64,000 nt of DNA, from assembly GCA_051294375.1 (NCBI GenBank), contig CM119265.1, positions 11,031,918 through 11,095,917 on the forward strand, in the 5' to 3' direction. A program made the translations under genes and the position numbers. Every line of letters begins with the position of its first letter. Positions within the stretch are counted from its first letter, which is position 1. This DNA is from Paraspadella gotoi. Taxonomy: Eukaryota; Chaetognatha. Shown here piece by piece: positions 54,482 to 64,000 of this stretch. The notes below the pieces were generated by a model. The model had not been told where the DNA came from and ran no database searches. It saw only the letters and a program-made list of their open reading frames with translations.

Positions 54482-54634
54482 CTTCAGAAAGGTTTTTTAG
54501 AACGATTTATTTTTATTTATTCAATAAGTTTAGTTTAGTCGAAAAGAAAAGCAATTCCACTGAAAATTGGCTCGGCGGCATAACAATCGAACAATAAAAC
54601 CAGTCCTTGAGACTCCTTTAATTTACGTACTTAC

Positions 54635-54878
54635 AATATTAAATATTCTGACTCGAAGCCCAAAAAAGGAGAGGAAAAAAAATCAAGATCTTCAAGGCGA
54701 CCAAAAACCTGTTCTTTCAATTCCTGAAAGGCTGCTCTGCCTCTATCGGCGTTGCGTGACGAAAGGACGATGTCGTCAGCTTTTCCAATTTTTTTCTGCG
54801 CAGAAAAGTTTTGCTATGAAAAAACCGATGCCTTTGTTGGCGCCGGTTACTAAAAACACTTGAGACAATAGTGATAGG
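54635..54878 (-). CDS. Carbonyl-reductase-like SDR, N-terminal cofactor-binding exon
   Basis: The minus strand encodes VFLVTGANKGIGFFIAKLF, the TGxxxGIG dinucleotide-binding motif of classical short-chain dehydrogenases. Then, after a one-base shift in an A run, it reads ADDIVLSSRNADRGRAAFQE, the NADPH-specificity strand and helix. Splice donor GTAAGT at 54,634-54,629; acceptor near TTGTCTCAAG. It is closest by memory to CBR1/CBR3. With the exons at 54.4, 49.0 and 48.7 kb (or 43.9 and 43.6 kb) it makes one gene in N-to-C order on the minus strand. Frameshifts and a missing NNAG exon make pseudogene status possible, although homopolymer errors abound here. Confidence 0.72.
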
Positions 54879-56015
54879 TAATAGGTACTCCTGGTAGACT
54901 TTCTGGTTAAACAAAAAAGCAGGAACTTAGGTTAGCAGGAACTAGGAAATGTCCTCCGACCAAAAGGCAAAATTTAAATTCAAATAGCGAGAATCTGTAC
55001 ATTAATAATAATGATAACAATTTAAATATTTCCAGTTTTCGATTTTTGAATTTATGTTGTCGTTTTGGTTTTTATTTGCAATAAAATGTGTCTTTTTGGG
55101 CTGTAGCTCAAGACTCAGAATCTAAATAACATCGTATTAACTCCGGTTCATCTTTCTCAGATGACAATTTGGATGAGAGTGCGAAGACAATTTCGCCTGA
55201 CGAATTTTGACGTTCTCCATGCGGGTAGTCAGAAAGCGACAGACAGTGTTTCGTAATCAATCTTCCCTATTCTGTTTCTTCATTTCTCAGAATTTCCTCT
55301 CATTTAACGCTATAACTTTTCGGTCCATTCTATTTTTTTCGCCGTCGGCAAAGAGCACGAAAAGCGACGAATAGACGCGAAATGCTTAACGATGTCGTTT
55401 ATGACCGAAGGGAACAATCGGTTCAGGCGCTAACAGGTGTAGAACCGCTTTTGAGAGATCCGCGATCCATCGGGTAAAATCCGGAAATTCAAATTATATG
55501 ACAAAATACGTGGAGGACTTTCACGTGGGTTCCTCGTTGGCTTCTGAAGATGACTGATCCTTGTAGCAGTGCTGAAAAGGGTTATATTCTAAAAGTAAAA
55601 ACCCAAACTATTTATATATGCAAATTTTATCAGAATCGACCTTGATATGCTTCAGCAATCATTGCAATGATAGCAGGAAGATGGATTTGAAAATTGTCTC
55701 TTATTTTTAAACTCACTTTTTTAGATTTAATTTTTTCTCTTACTTTCAGTAAGTTTTTGAAAGAAATTTGAAATAAAATAATATTAATATTAGTCAAATC
55801 TAAAGAGAATGATGTACTTACGAATACCGTAGTATAAATTTAACTGGCCAGCTTTAATTTAATTAGGATACTCAAAAACGAGACATCTTTTTAAAAATCA
55901 ATAGCTGGAGAGTAAATTTATGATTTTTATCAATTAGTGATTGGCTATCTTAAATCTCTTTTTTCTCGGCTCTTTCATGATACTTATATAAATAATAAAT
56001 TTATATAATAATGTT
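54879..56015. other. Non-coding or unresolved
   Basis: AT-rich with some moderate-GC stretches (55,140-55,480). A short minus frame ending at about 55,111 (SSGEIVFALSSKLSSEKDEP) is followed by AATAAA-like sequence and might be a last exon of an unknown gene, but I cannot support it. Confidence 0.35.
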
Positions 56016-56115
56016 NNNNNNNNNNNNNNNNNNNNNNNNNNNNNNNNNNNNNNNNNNNNNNNNNNNNNNNNNNNNNNNNNNNNNNNNNNNNNNNNNNNNN
56101 NNNNNNNNNNNNNNN
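56016..56115. other. Assembly gap (100 N)
   Basis: Exactly 100 N, unlike the 25-N gaps; probably a scaffold join of unknown size. Confidence 0.98.
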
Positions 56116-56402
56116 TTTTTTTCCTTTTTTCTAAAATGAATCCACGAAAATCTCGGATGTAAATTTGGGATTTTGTATAGAGAAAAAAAAAAATAAATGG
56201 CGATAATAAAAGTTTTTAGAAGGAAAAAAATAATAAGAATTTTTCAAAAAACCAACGATCGTACATAGAGAGAGAGACAGAGAGACAGAGAGAGAGAGAG
56301 AAAAGAAGCTGAACAGAGCCGGAACTCGTTTACTCGTTTACTCGTCGCCTGGTGAAAAAAAAAGTGACTAAAATTTTTTTTTTTTTGTAAAAAAAAAAAA
56401 AA

Positions 56403-56460
<58 letters not shown>

Positions 56461-56551
56461 GGAACTCGTTTAATCGTTTACTCATCGCGCAGTGACTAAA
56501 AATTATTTTTGTAAAAAAAAAAGAGATAGAAAGAGAGAAAGAGACAGATAG

Positions 56552-56611
<60 letters not shown>

Positions 56612-57885
56612 TTTTCCCGCCAACGATACGCAATATTAGGTCACTCTTGTTTATATCGGCGTGATCTCGGTCAAGTTGATTTTTTTTTTTATACACGTAA
56701 CGTTTCCGTTGCCATCAAAACGCGTTATTAGGTCATGTTCCTCGACATTGTTTACTCGTTGCCCCGCAACGGCCACGAAATCCAGGTCAAGTAAGTTATT
56801 CTTCACATTTTCTCCAAAAAATCCACGAAAATCTCAGATGTAAATTTGGGATTTTGTATTGAGAAAGAAGCGCGGAATAAATGGCGATAATAAAAGTTTT
56901 TAGAAGGAAAGAAAAATAAGAATTTTTCAAAAAACGGTGATAAAAAAAAGTGAATAATTTTTTTTTTGTAAAAAAAAAAGAGAGAGAGAGAGAGAGAGAG
57001 GGAGGGAGACGGAGGGAGAGAGAGAGAGAGAGCCTGAACTCGTTTTTTTTAAACGATTCAGAAAAGGCAGCCCCTGATCAAATATATATGTTTTTTAGAA
57101 AGAAAAAAATAATCAGAATTTTTCAAAAAACGAACGATCACGCAAGAGATCGTACAGAGAGAGACAGACGCACACAAAGAGAGACAGAGAGAGACTGAAC
57201 TCGTTTTTAAACGATTCAGAAAAGGCAGCGCCTGAAAAAAATATATATATAATTAAAAAATAAATAAAAGAAAGGCAAAAAATGTTACTAATGGTTTACA
57301 ATTGGAAATTTTTCAAATTTTTTCCAATCGCAGCTTGTAAAAGATTTTATTTTTATTTGTATTAAAATTAAGATATAGCTTCTCATTAAAAAAATCCTTT
57401 GAGTTCCCATTTTTATTAGAAATTTAAAAAAATTTTTTTGAATTTCATCTTAATATTATATACTGCAATATGTAAATTAGCTTAAAGCATTTCTATATAC
57501 TAATTTGGATATTATAATGAGTACTATAATCTCATTTGCATATTGCAGTAAATCATAATGAAGTGGAAATTCAAAAAAAAAATACTTAAATCCAAATGTA
57601 ATGAGAAAATATCAAAGCTATTTCAAGTTGAGAAGCCATATCTAATTTTTTAACTTACTATGATCGCACACTTTTGTAAAACTTTATAATAATTCATAAT
57701 AATTTTTATTTAAAAAAAAACGGTAAGTCACAGCCAAACCTATAAAAGCGTAGTAGTTTTTATATAAAAAACAGCGTGACGGACGACGACGCCGACGACG
57801 ACGTCACAAAGAAGCAACCCTAAAACATTCTAGAGCCTGACCCGGCTTCGCCGGTCAAGGCTCGATAAAAATACTAAAATACTTT
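56116..57885. repeat. Dispersed repeat series with (GA)n cores
   Basis: Three copies of the ATCCACGAAAATCTC / GGCGATAATAAAAG repeat, (GA)n at 56,411-56,458 and 56,551-56,607, then a segment shared with 18,950-19,610 ending in GACGACGACGCC and the CCCGGCTTCGCCGGT hairpin. No gene. Confidence 0.6.
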
Positions 57886-58083
57886 GAAGAAACTGCGTAA
57901 ATTTAGAAACATAAAACCCTACCTCATGTTAATCGCATAACTTTCTCCTTTCTCTTCACTCTTTGTCAACCAAAACTTTCAATTTTCAAAATCTAAACAT
58001 CGAACTTTGAACCTGGCGACTAAAAACAAGATCGAGCTTCGACACTTTCTTTCTCTCTTTCTCTCCCTCCTTGGAGACTGAAA

Positions 58084-58968
58084 ATGGCGAAAGTTGAGAT
58101 TAGACCTCTTAAAAAGAAAAAGAAAACATTAGCCCCCTTGGAAGAAAAAAAAAAAAAATAAATAAAATAACTGCCGCGATAAACCTTAAAGATCAAACCA
58201 ATTCGGACAACCTCAAAGGAGAATATATTGGCATCTTGGAAAACCTGATGAATTTTTCTAAAAGATTGCATCCTAATAATGCAAACCCACAAATTCTGGA
58301 TAAGAATATAATGGATCTACTTGCTTTGGTGCAGAATACACACGTCCCCTCTGCCTTTAAAAACCCAAACTGTCTCCACCTCAACTCAAACCTATTTCAC
58401 CCAAGCCAATGCTTCAACCCAGACCACAAAAACCAAGGCCAGTTGCAATCAATCTTCTCAGACAAAATTTTCTCACTCAACCTCCTCTTCCCAAACTACC
58501 CAAACCGCCATCATTTCTGATTCAGTTTCAACTCAAACCAATGTTGCCAAGACTGATTCTCAAGAGCAGACCAACTTACCAACTGTCAAAGACAAAGCTA
58601 AAGATGTAAAAACTCAAGCAGGAGATACTTCAGCTGGAAAAATCCAAGGAGAAACTTCATTTGCAAGAATCAACTTAAACAAGAATCAACACAAAAATCA
58701 AGCCTGCTCTTATCAGTCTCCGGTCAATAAATGGGAAACAAAATCAAGAAATGAAAGAACTGGAACCTGGAAAGAATACATGATCCCTCAAACCTGCGCT
58801 GAAAAAATCTATATCCCCCCTCATCGACATGTTCCTCAAGACCAAAGAAGGCAACCAGCGTTTGAAAAACCCAAAAATACTTACCCTAAACTGATTGAAA
58901 TAGACTTACAACCATGGTTGCGCCAGAAGTTTGCTGCATTTTTAGCTCAGACTTTGATGAGACTGTGA
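58084..58968 (+). pseudogene. QT-rich, ORF1/gag-like reading frame, frameshifted
   Basis: A start at 58,084 gives MAKVEIRPLKKKKK, a basic N-terminus. The frame breaks in the A run at 58,141-58,158 and again near 58,365, then stays open to a stop at 58,966-58,968. The middle (58,360-58,600) is rich in Ser/Thr/Gln with repeated TQT motifs (VSTSTQTYF, NASTQTTK, SSQTTQTAI, SVSTQTN). The C-terminal part is mixed-charge (ARINLNKNQHKNQ, YIPPHRHVPQDQRRQ, EIDLQPWLRQKF). I do not recognise the family; an ORF1 of a retroelement or a rapidly evolving host protein would both fit. No reverse transcriptase follows. Confidence 0.4.
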
Positions 58969-59547
58969 CATAAATTAAAAATAAACTTTTAATCATTTAA
59001 AAAGCTTTTGATAGAAATCCAACAGTTTTAGTTTGTGACTTCTCTCACTTTTTTAGTTCTCTGTCTTTGTTTTTTTAGTCAAGAGGGAAGCATGACGATG
59101 TAATGTCACGCCATTGGGGGCCTAGACATGACATTTTGGTCAAGAAGGGGGACGCAGAGGAGGATTTAGCCTGCCGTCCAATTCTCCTCCTCTTCCTTCC
59201 TCCTCCTCCTGCCCCTCAGTATATTTTGTCTAGCGATACATTCTCTCGTTTCTACTCTTCTCGAAATATACAATTATTTTCCCCTCTATTTCTTGACGCC
59301 TTCAATACCACTCAAGTTTACATATTAATAAAAACTTATTTTTTTTGTGATTACTGATCACTATAATGTATTTCTCGATGTATTAGCTCTAATACATCAA
59401 TGATTATGCATTGTTATGGTGAATGACCTTTCCTCTTAAGAGATTTGGCATTAATTTTTATACATAACATTCACGGATGAGAAACAATAAAAAATGAAAA
59501 AATCAATGATTTTTTTTTAAAACTGCATATTCTACGAGACTGTACAT
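58969..59547. other. Non-coding
   Basis: Follows the QT-rich frame; possible polyadenylation word AATAAA near 58,979. No further gene is recognised. Confidence 0.4.
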
Positions 59548-60160
59548 TAGGGTGGAGTGATAAAAAGATTGAGGGATGGAACAATGTTTTTTTGCTGCCT
59601 TTGTATATGTAATAAAAAATAATTAAGCCCTTTTTCAAAAAAAATTTGAATAACAGTATCATTAATTATAGTAATATCCTTATAAAATCATAAAATTTCA
59701 AAATCATATTTTTTTAATTCTAAGAACAATTTCGGATTCGCCGGAAAAAACTGAAAAACTTTTGTAAAATATGTTATATATTTTTAGGTTAAAGCTTCGA
59801 AAAATGACCAAAACGTCTCATCATATAATGGTTTCTACTACAAATCGTAAAAAAGTGGAGAATTTAAATTTTTTTTCCATTTTTGACGCTGAAGACATTG
59901 AAATTTTTAATAACATATTTAATATTTTTGATCTAACTTTTTATGAAGAATAAGAATCTTTAATAAAAATTTAAAAAAAAATATTTTAAAAATTTTTGAT
60001 TTTATAAGGATATTACTATAAATATATTGTAATTAATGATACTGTTCCCCAAACAATATAAGCAAAATATTTTTTGTACTCCTTAATCATACTATCTCAC
60101 ATCTAAATATCCTTGTTTGTTCACTCAAATAAAATTCATGTTGCCCAGTGCTCCACTCTA
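59548..60160. mobile_element. hAT-type MITE, 613 bp
   Basis: Termini TAGGGTGGAG and inverse TAGAGTGGAG, with a perfect 8-bp ctgtacat duplication (59,540-59,547 and 60,161-60,168). Subterminal arms (AATATCCTTATAAAATCA, ATTAATGATACTGT) are also inverted. It is non-coding. Confidence 0.8.
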
Positions 60161-60489
60161 CTGTACATCGCAAGTAAAAGATAAATATAGCCAACCGTTT
60201 TTATAACTGAAGAATATCCTATATTTATCAGCGAGATGAAAATAAATGACAATTATTCCACTTTCAAAATCATTGTCTAAAATATCCGAAGCGGGAGTAG
60301 AGCCTTGAGAAAAAAATGATTACAGAAAGCTTCATATTATAAAATGAGGTACCCCTTTTTTGTGACCAGAATCTGTTCCCACCAAACTACCGTATCAAAT
60401 TTTATGAAATTTTACACAGAAAGTCCTAATGATAATATAAATGGAATTTTTAATTCCTTTATGGAATATTAATTCTATATCGGTTGTTG

Positions 60490-62115
60490 TGTACTCGGTA
60501 GGAGGGTAACGGAAGTGGTAGGATTTTTCCGTGGTCGGATGTGAAACTGATGGTCTGTGTACTCGGTAGGAAGGGTAACTGAGATGGTAGAATTTTTCCG
60601 TGGTCGGATGTGAAACTGATGGTCTGTGTACTCGGTAGGAAGGGTAACGGAGATGGTAGGAATTTTCCGTGTCGGATGTGAAACTGATGGTCTGTTGTAC
60701 TCGGTAGGGAAGGGTAAGGGAGATGGTAGGGAATTTTTCCGTGGTCGGATGTGAAACTGATGGTCTGTGTACTCGGTAGGAAGGTAACGGAGATGGTAGG
60801 AATTTCCGTGGTCGGATGTGAAACTGATGGTCTGTGTCTCGGTAGGAAGGGTAACGGAGATGGTAGGAATTTTTCCCGTGGTCGATTGAAACTGATGGTC
60901 GTTGTACTCGGTAGGAGGGTACGGAGATGGTAGGATTTTTCGTGTCGGATTGTGAAACTGATGGTCTGTGTACTCGGTAGGAGGGTAACGGAGTGTAGGA
61001 ATTTTTCCGTGGTCGGATGTGAAATGATGGTCCTGTGACTCGGTAGGCAGGGTAACGGAGGATGGTAGGAATTTTCCGTGGTCGGATGTGAAACTGATGG
61101 TCTGTGTACTCGTAGGAAGGGTAACGGAGATGGTTGGAATTTTTCCGTGGTCGGATGTGAAACTGATGGCTGTGTACTCGGTAGGAAGGGTAACGGAGAT
61201 GGTAGGAATTTTTCCGTGGTCGGATGTGAAACTGATGGTCTGTGTACTCTGGTAGGAAGGGTAACGAGATGTAGGAATTTTTCCGTGGTCGGATGTGAAA
61301 CTGATTGGTCTGTGTACTCGGTAGGAAGGTAACGGAGATGTAGGAATTTTTCCGTGGTCCGGATGTGAAACTGATGGTCTGTGTACTCGGTAGGAAGGGT
61401 AACGAGATGGTAGGAATTTTTTTCCGTGGTCGGGATGTTGAAACTGATGGTCTGTGTTACTCGGTAGGAAGGGTAACGGAGATGGTAGGAATTTTCCGTG
61501 TTCGATGTGAAACTGATGTCTGTGTACTCCGGTAGGAAGGGTAACGGAGATGGTAGGAATTTTCCGTGGTCGGATGTGAAACTGATGGTCTGTGTACTCG
61601 GTAGGAAGGGTAACGGAGATGGTAGGAATTTTTCCGTGGTCGATGTGAACTGATGTCTGTGTACTCGGTAGGAAGGGTAACGGAGATGGTAGGAATTTTT
61701 CCGTGGTCGGATGTGAAACTGATGGTCTGTGTACTCGGTAGGAAGGGTAACTGGAGATGGTAGGAATTTTTCCGTGGTCGGATGTGAAACTGATGGTCTG
61801 TGTACTCGGTAGGAAGGGTAACGGAGATGGTAGGAATTTTTCCGTGTCGGATGTGAAACTGATGGTCTGTGTACTCGGTAGGAAGGGTAACGGAGATGGT
61901 AGGAATTTTTCCGTGGTCGGATGTGAAACTGATGGTCTGTGTACTCGGTAGCGAGGGTAACGGAGATGGTAGGAATTTTTCCGTGGGTCGGATGTGAAAC
62001 TGATGGTCTGTGTACTGCGTAGGAAGGGTAACGGAGATGGTAGGGAATTTTTCCGTGGTCGGATGTGAAACTGATGGTCTGTGTACTCGGTAGGAAGGGT
62101 AACGGAGATGTGGAT
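60490..62115. repeat. 70-bp minisatellite inside the DIRS-like element
   Basis: About 23 copies of a 70-bp unit (CTGATGGTCTGTGTACTCGG, TAGGAAGGGTAACGGAGATG, GTAGGAATTTTTCCGTGGTC and GGATGTGAAA in order). Single-base indels are frequent. The unit has no stop in any minus-strand frame, so 550-codon frames arise without being a gene. Confidence 0.95.
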
Positions 62116-62617
62116 CCGATGGTCGGATCGTGCCAAACGATGGCGGCGGCGTGAGCGGTCGCGCCGAAATCCTGCATCGAGCGCGAATTAGAACGAAGAG
62201 AAGCCGCGTTCGTTCCCTTGGAAAACGCTGCCTCAAACTGAGCGGAAAGGCACGAATCCGGCGTCGGAGCGAAGAACTCGGGCGGAGACGCCGCGTCGAC
62301 CCAGTGGCGGCTCTGCTGGCCGCCTGACGAGTTAACGAAGACCAGTTGGCCGTGAGAGCGTCGTCGTTTCCAACGCAGCGGAGGACCGCCACATGTTGCG
62401 GACCCATTGAGACGGGGCCGGCGCCGAACGGGCGGCCGGTAAGAAGTCGTCTAAGCCGCCGGCGTCCTCGTCCGAAGATGAAACTTCTCCGTCTTCCGCC
62501 GAATTGGAGGAATACTGGGCATCCGGGTCCGGCACTGTGTGGGACCGATGACGCTTGGGTGGAGGCGAGACCGTACGACGGTCCGAGGCAGACGCCCGAT
62601 CTGAGAGGGGCCGCCCA
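62116..62617 (-). CDS. gag-like protein of DIRS-like element, exon 2 (frameshifted)
   Basis: Acceptor CTGACTCCAG at 62,618-62,620. It starts GRPLSDRASASDRRTVSPPP and continues through an acidic patch AEDGEVSSSDEDAGGLDDF and WVRNMWRSSAALE. About one base is lost near 62,350. The next open frame then carries NSSGGQQSRHWVDAASPPEF, FEAAFSKGTNAASL and MQDFGATAHAAAIVWHDPT and runs into the minisatellite. Pro/Ser/Arg-rich then acidic composition fits an ORF1 (gag) of DIRS elements; no enzyme motif is present. Confidence 0.5.
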
Positions 62618-63115
62618 CTGGAGTCAGAACAGCATGGAAGGAATTCGAAACGAGTCAAAGCGGTGAAGCGTAGTGGAGAGAAACCGGACCGACATGGAAT
62701 CGTCACATGTAAAAAAACGTAAGCGGTAAACAAAAATTAGCGCGAGAGAAGAAACGAAAAACTCCCGAACCCCCCCCCTCCCTCTCTTCCCCTTCCCGAC
62801 GCCCGCTACGCCACGTAAAAAACGGTAGGTGACAAAAATGGGGAGGACGGTGGGATCGTGGCGAGGCGGACCGATATAGAATTAATATTCCAAGGAATTA
62901 AAAATTCTGATATCGGTCCGCCTCGCCACGAAAAAGCCCCCTGCCAAGAGGCGGAGGGAAAAGCTATTTCTAAAAAAACGAAAATTCACAAAAAAATTTT
63001 CAATTAAAACGAAAATTAGAAAGAAAGAAATAAAAGGAGAAACAAAAAGAGGGAGGCGAGGCGTTATAAAAACGAGCTAAAAACCACTACGCCCCCTAGC
63101 GGGAAAAGAACTCAC
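62618..63115 (-). other. Intron in gag-like gene, containing the DIRS internal palindrome
   Basis: 498 bp, donor GAGCG|GTGAGT, acceptor CTCCAG. Exon 1 ends in phase 2 and exon 2 restores the frame (CG+T). The palindrome at 62,859-62,929 is within it. Confidence 0.5.
62859..62929. repeat. DIRS internal complementary region (palindrome)
   Basis: Arms GTGGCGAGGCGGACCGATAT and its inverse flank GAATTAATATTCCAAGGAAT. It is complementary to the right terminus (63,855-63,878) fused with the left terminus (60,447-60,484), differing by a 3-base length change in TTTAT. Confidence 0.75.
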
Positions 63116-63489
63116 CGCTCCAAGGCGTCCAAACGCTGCCGAGACTCGCGTCGAAGGTCGTCGAAATCCTTCCGGAAGCTGTTCAAGGACGACACCATCG
63201 TCGTGAGGACAGACTCCAGTCCTCGGGCCTCGTCGCCCGGCCTTGGGGGGCGAAAAGACCGGCCGCCACCTTGCCCGACAGCGGTGTGAGCAGCTGATGC
63301 GGGAGAAGCCCCACCGCCCGGCCCGACAGTGGTGGGTCGACTGAGGCGGACCGAGCCCCCAAAACCGATGGAATCGGGCTGCCGAAAACCGCGGTAGAGG
63401 GGGAGAAGGCGGCGGTGGTGGGGAGGTGGCGGCGGGGGCGAGACCGCTCGATCTCTTTTGGATCTCTCGAGCCCCCGAGGGGTCTCCAA
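63116..63489 (-). CDS. gag-like protein of DIRS-like element, exon 1
   Basis: Begins METPRGLERSKRDRAVSPPP, has a Gly/Pro/His-rich middle, and a predicted coiled coil LNSFRKDFDDLRRESRQRL at the end. It ends LDALE plus two bases at donor GTGAGT. The start ATG at 63,489 is the first in this frame; upstream promoter sequence is not identified. Confidence 0.5.
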
Positions 63490-64000
63490 ACCCTCTCTAC
63501 GATTCTGAGACTTGTCCGAAGTTGAGACTTCTTGTCTCGTCTCTGACTGAAGACATCGTACGAGCGGATTTCGATCGTAGAAATACGAGAAAATCGTGAA
63601 AAAGGTAAGAAAAACGCGAAATCTAAAGTGAGATAACCGAACTAGATGAGCGCGAAAAAAGAATTGAGGATCTCAGTCACCCGGATGAGGGAGGAAGCCG
63701 GCTTCGGTGGATGCCGGCTCCCATTGGTCGGGGCCGGTCACGTGACGGCTTCCCTCTGGATTTTCTTTTTTTCATTTTTCGATGTTATTTTGTTCGTTTT
63801 TCTGACTCTGATAAACGCGCGATCTATCGACTAGCGCGAACAAAAGGGCTTTTCGTGCGAGGCGGACCGATATCAGAACTATTGATATTCAACTCATGAC
63901 AAGAGATACAGGTTCCTGGGGCTGAACCCCGGCCCTGGGGGGCCAAAAAAGGCTAAAAATATTTTTTTCATATTTTAATATTTTTAGTAGTATCAGGTGC

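Larger units (their letters stand above)
60447..63878 (-). mobile_element. DIRS-like tyrosine-recombinase-type retroelement, internally deleted
   Basis: Left end TTTTTAATTCCTTTATGG..., right end ...GGACCGATATCAGAA. The internal palindrome at 62,859-62,929 equals the reverse complement of right end joined to left end (GATATCAGAA + TTTTTAATTCC). This is the internal complementary region that defines DIRS elements, which replicate through a circle. The insertion breaks the host repeat without a target duplication, and GAA is shared at both junctions, as expected for recombinase integration. Only a gag-like gene (two exons) and a 70-bp minisatellite lie inside. Reverse transcriptase, RNase H, methylase and recombinase are absent, so it is non-autonomous. 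The palindrome sits in the middle rather than near one end, an unusual order. Confidence 0.68.
60323..64000. mobile_element. TA-flanked inverted-repeat element hosting a DIRS-like element
   Basis: Starts after TA with CAGAAAGCTTCATATTATAA and the GTGACCAGAATCTGTTCCC arm (inverse of 53,600-53,695). It is interrupted at 60,446 and resumes at 63,879 with GATATTCAACTCATGACAAG and CCCCGGCCCTGG blocks matching 53,510-53,580 in inverse. The other end lies beyond the window. Confidence 0.65.

Noticed and set aside
55105-55260. A last coding exon on the minus strand with a downstream AATAAA-like word
   Set aside because: About 45 open codons with no recognised motif and no supported acceptor. Recorded only as unresolved sequence.
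60459-62407. Minus-strand frames of 316-572 codons rich in HQFHIRP and SVSHPTTEKF repeats
   Set aside because: They are translations of the 70-bp minisatellite, whose unit has no stop in any minus frame. Frame changes with each indel, so no single protein is maintained.

Overview
This is an invertebrate-type animal nuclear genome window, not a bacterial or viral replicon. Genes have GT-AG introns, the sequence is AT-rich with long (GA)n/(CT)n and minisatellite tracts, and there are degenerate TTAGGG-type repeats. Nearly all of it is mobile DNA. I cannot name the species. Six N gaps occur, four of exactly 25 N, and long stretches appear twice, so much of the length is redundant assembly (unmerged haplotypes or over-filled gaps).

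Two host genes are recognisable, both on the minus strand. The first is a complete five-exon erlin (ER SPFH-domain protein, 331 codons) from 43,158 to 21,322. Its introns are 71-199 bp except intron 2, now 20.5 kb. That intron looks like an original of about 157 bp that took one DNA transposon with a 9-bp target duplication, which then became a nest of other elements. Upstream lies a broken carbonyl-reductase-like short-chain dehydrogenase: N-terminal exons at 54.4-54.9 kb, and catalytic and C-terminal exons present twice (48.6-49.1 kb and 43.45-43.96 kb) because of the false duplication. A third, frameshifted, QT-rich reading frame at 58.08-58.97 kb is not identified.

Layout: 1-3,067 and 4,767-10,949 are two copies of one block (LINE reverse-transcriptase remnant, non-autonomous LTR element, nested hAT elements). 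10.95-15.1 kb and 17.6-21.3 kb are AT-rich dispersed repeats. 15.15-17.62 kb is a large inverted repeat built of units containing CCCTAA/TTAGGG. 21.3-43.2 kb is erlin with its nested intron, where 23.7-31.65 kb and 31.68-41.5 kb duplicate each other. 43.4-48.5 kb and 48.54-53.04 kb are another duplicated pair. 53.05-53.96 kb is a TA-flanked inverted-repeat element; 54.4-54.9 kb carries the dehydrogenase 5' exons; 56.1-57.9 kb holds dispersed repeats; 59.55-60.16 kb is a hAT-type MITE. 60.32 kb to the end is a TA-flanked element that hosts a DIRS-like retroelement.

The most interesting items are: (1) hammerhead-ribozyme-like motifs in several foldback repeats of the erlin intron and at 10.55 kb, with compensatory differences in both stems; (2) a 3.4-kb DIRS-like element at 60,447-63,878 whose internal palindrome is the reverse complement of its two termini joined, placed inside a phase-compatible intron of a gag-like gene; (3) 648-bp TRIM-type LTR elements with PBS, PPT and perfect target duplications, whose empty sites are present in the duplicate copies; (4) the palindromic telomere-motif satellite; (5) a hairpin-ended repeat family that carries different minisatellites in different copies.
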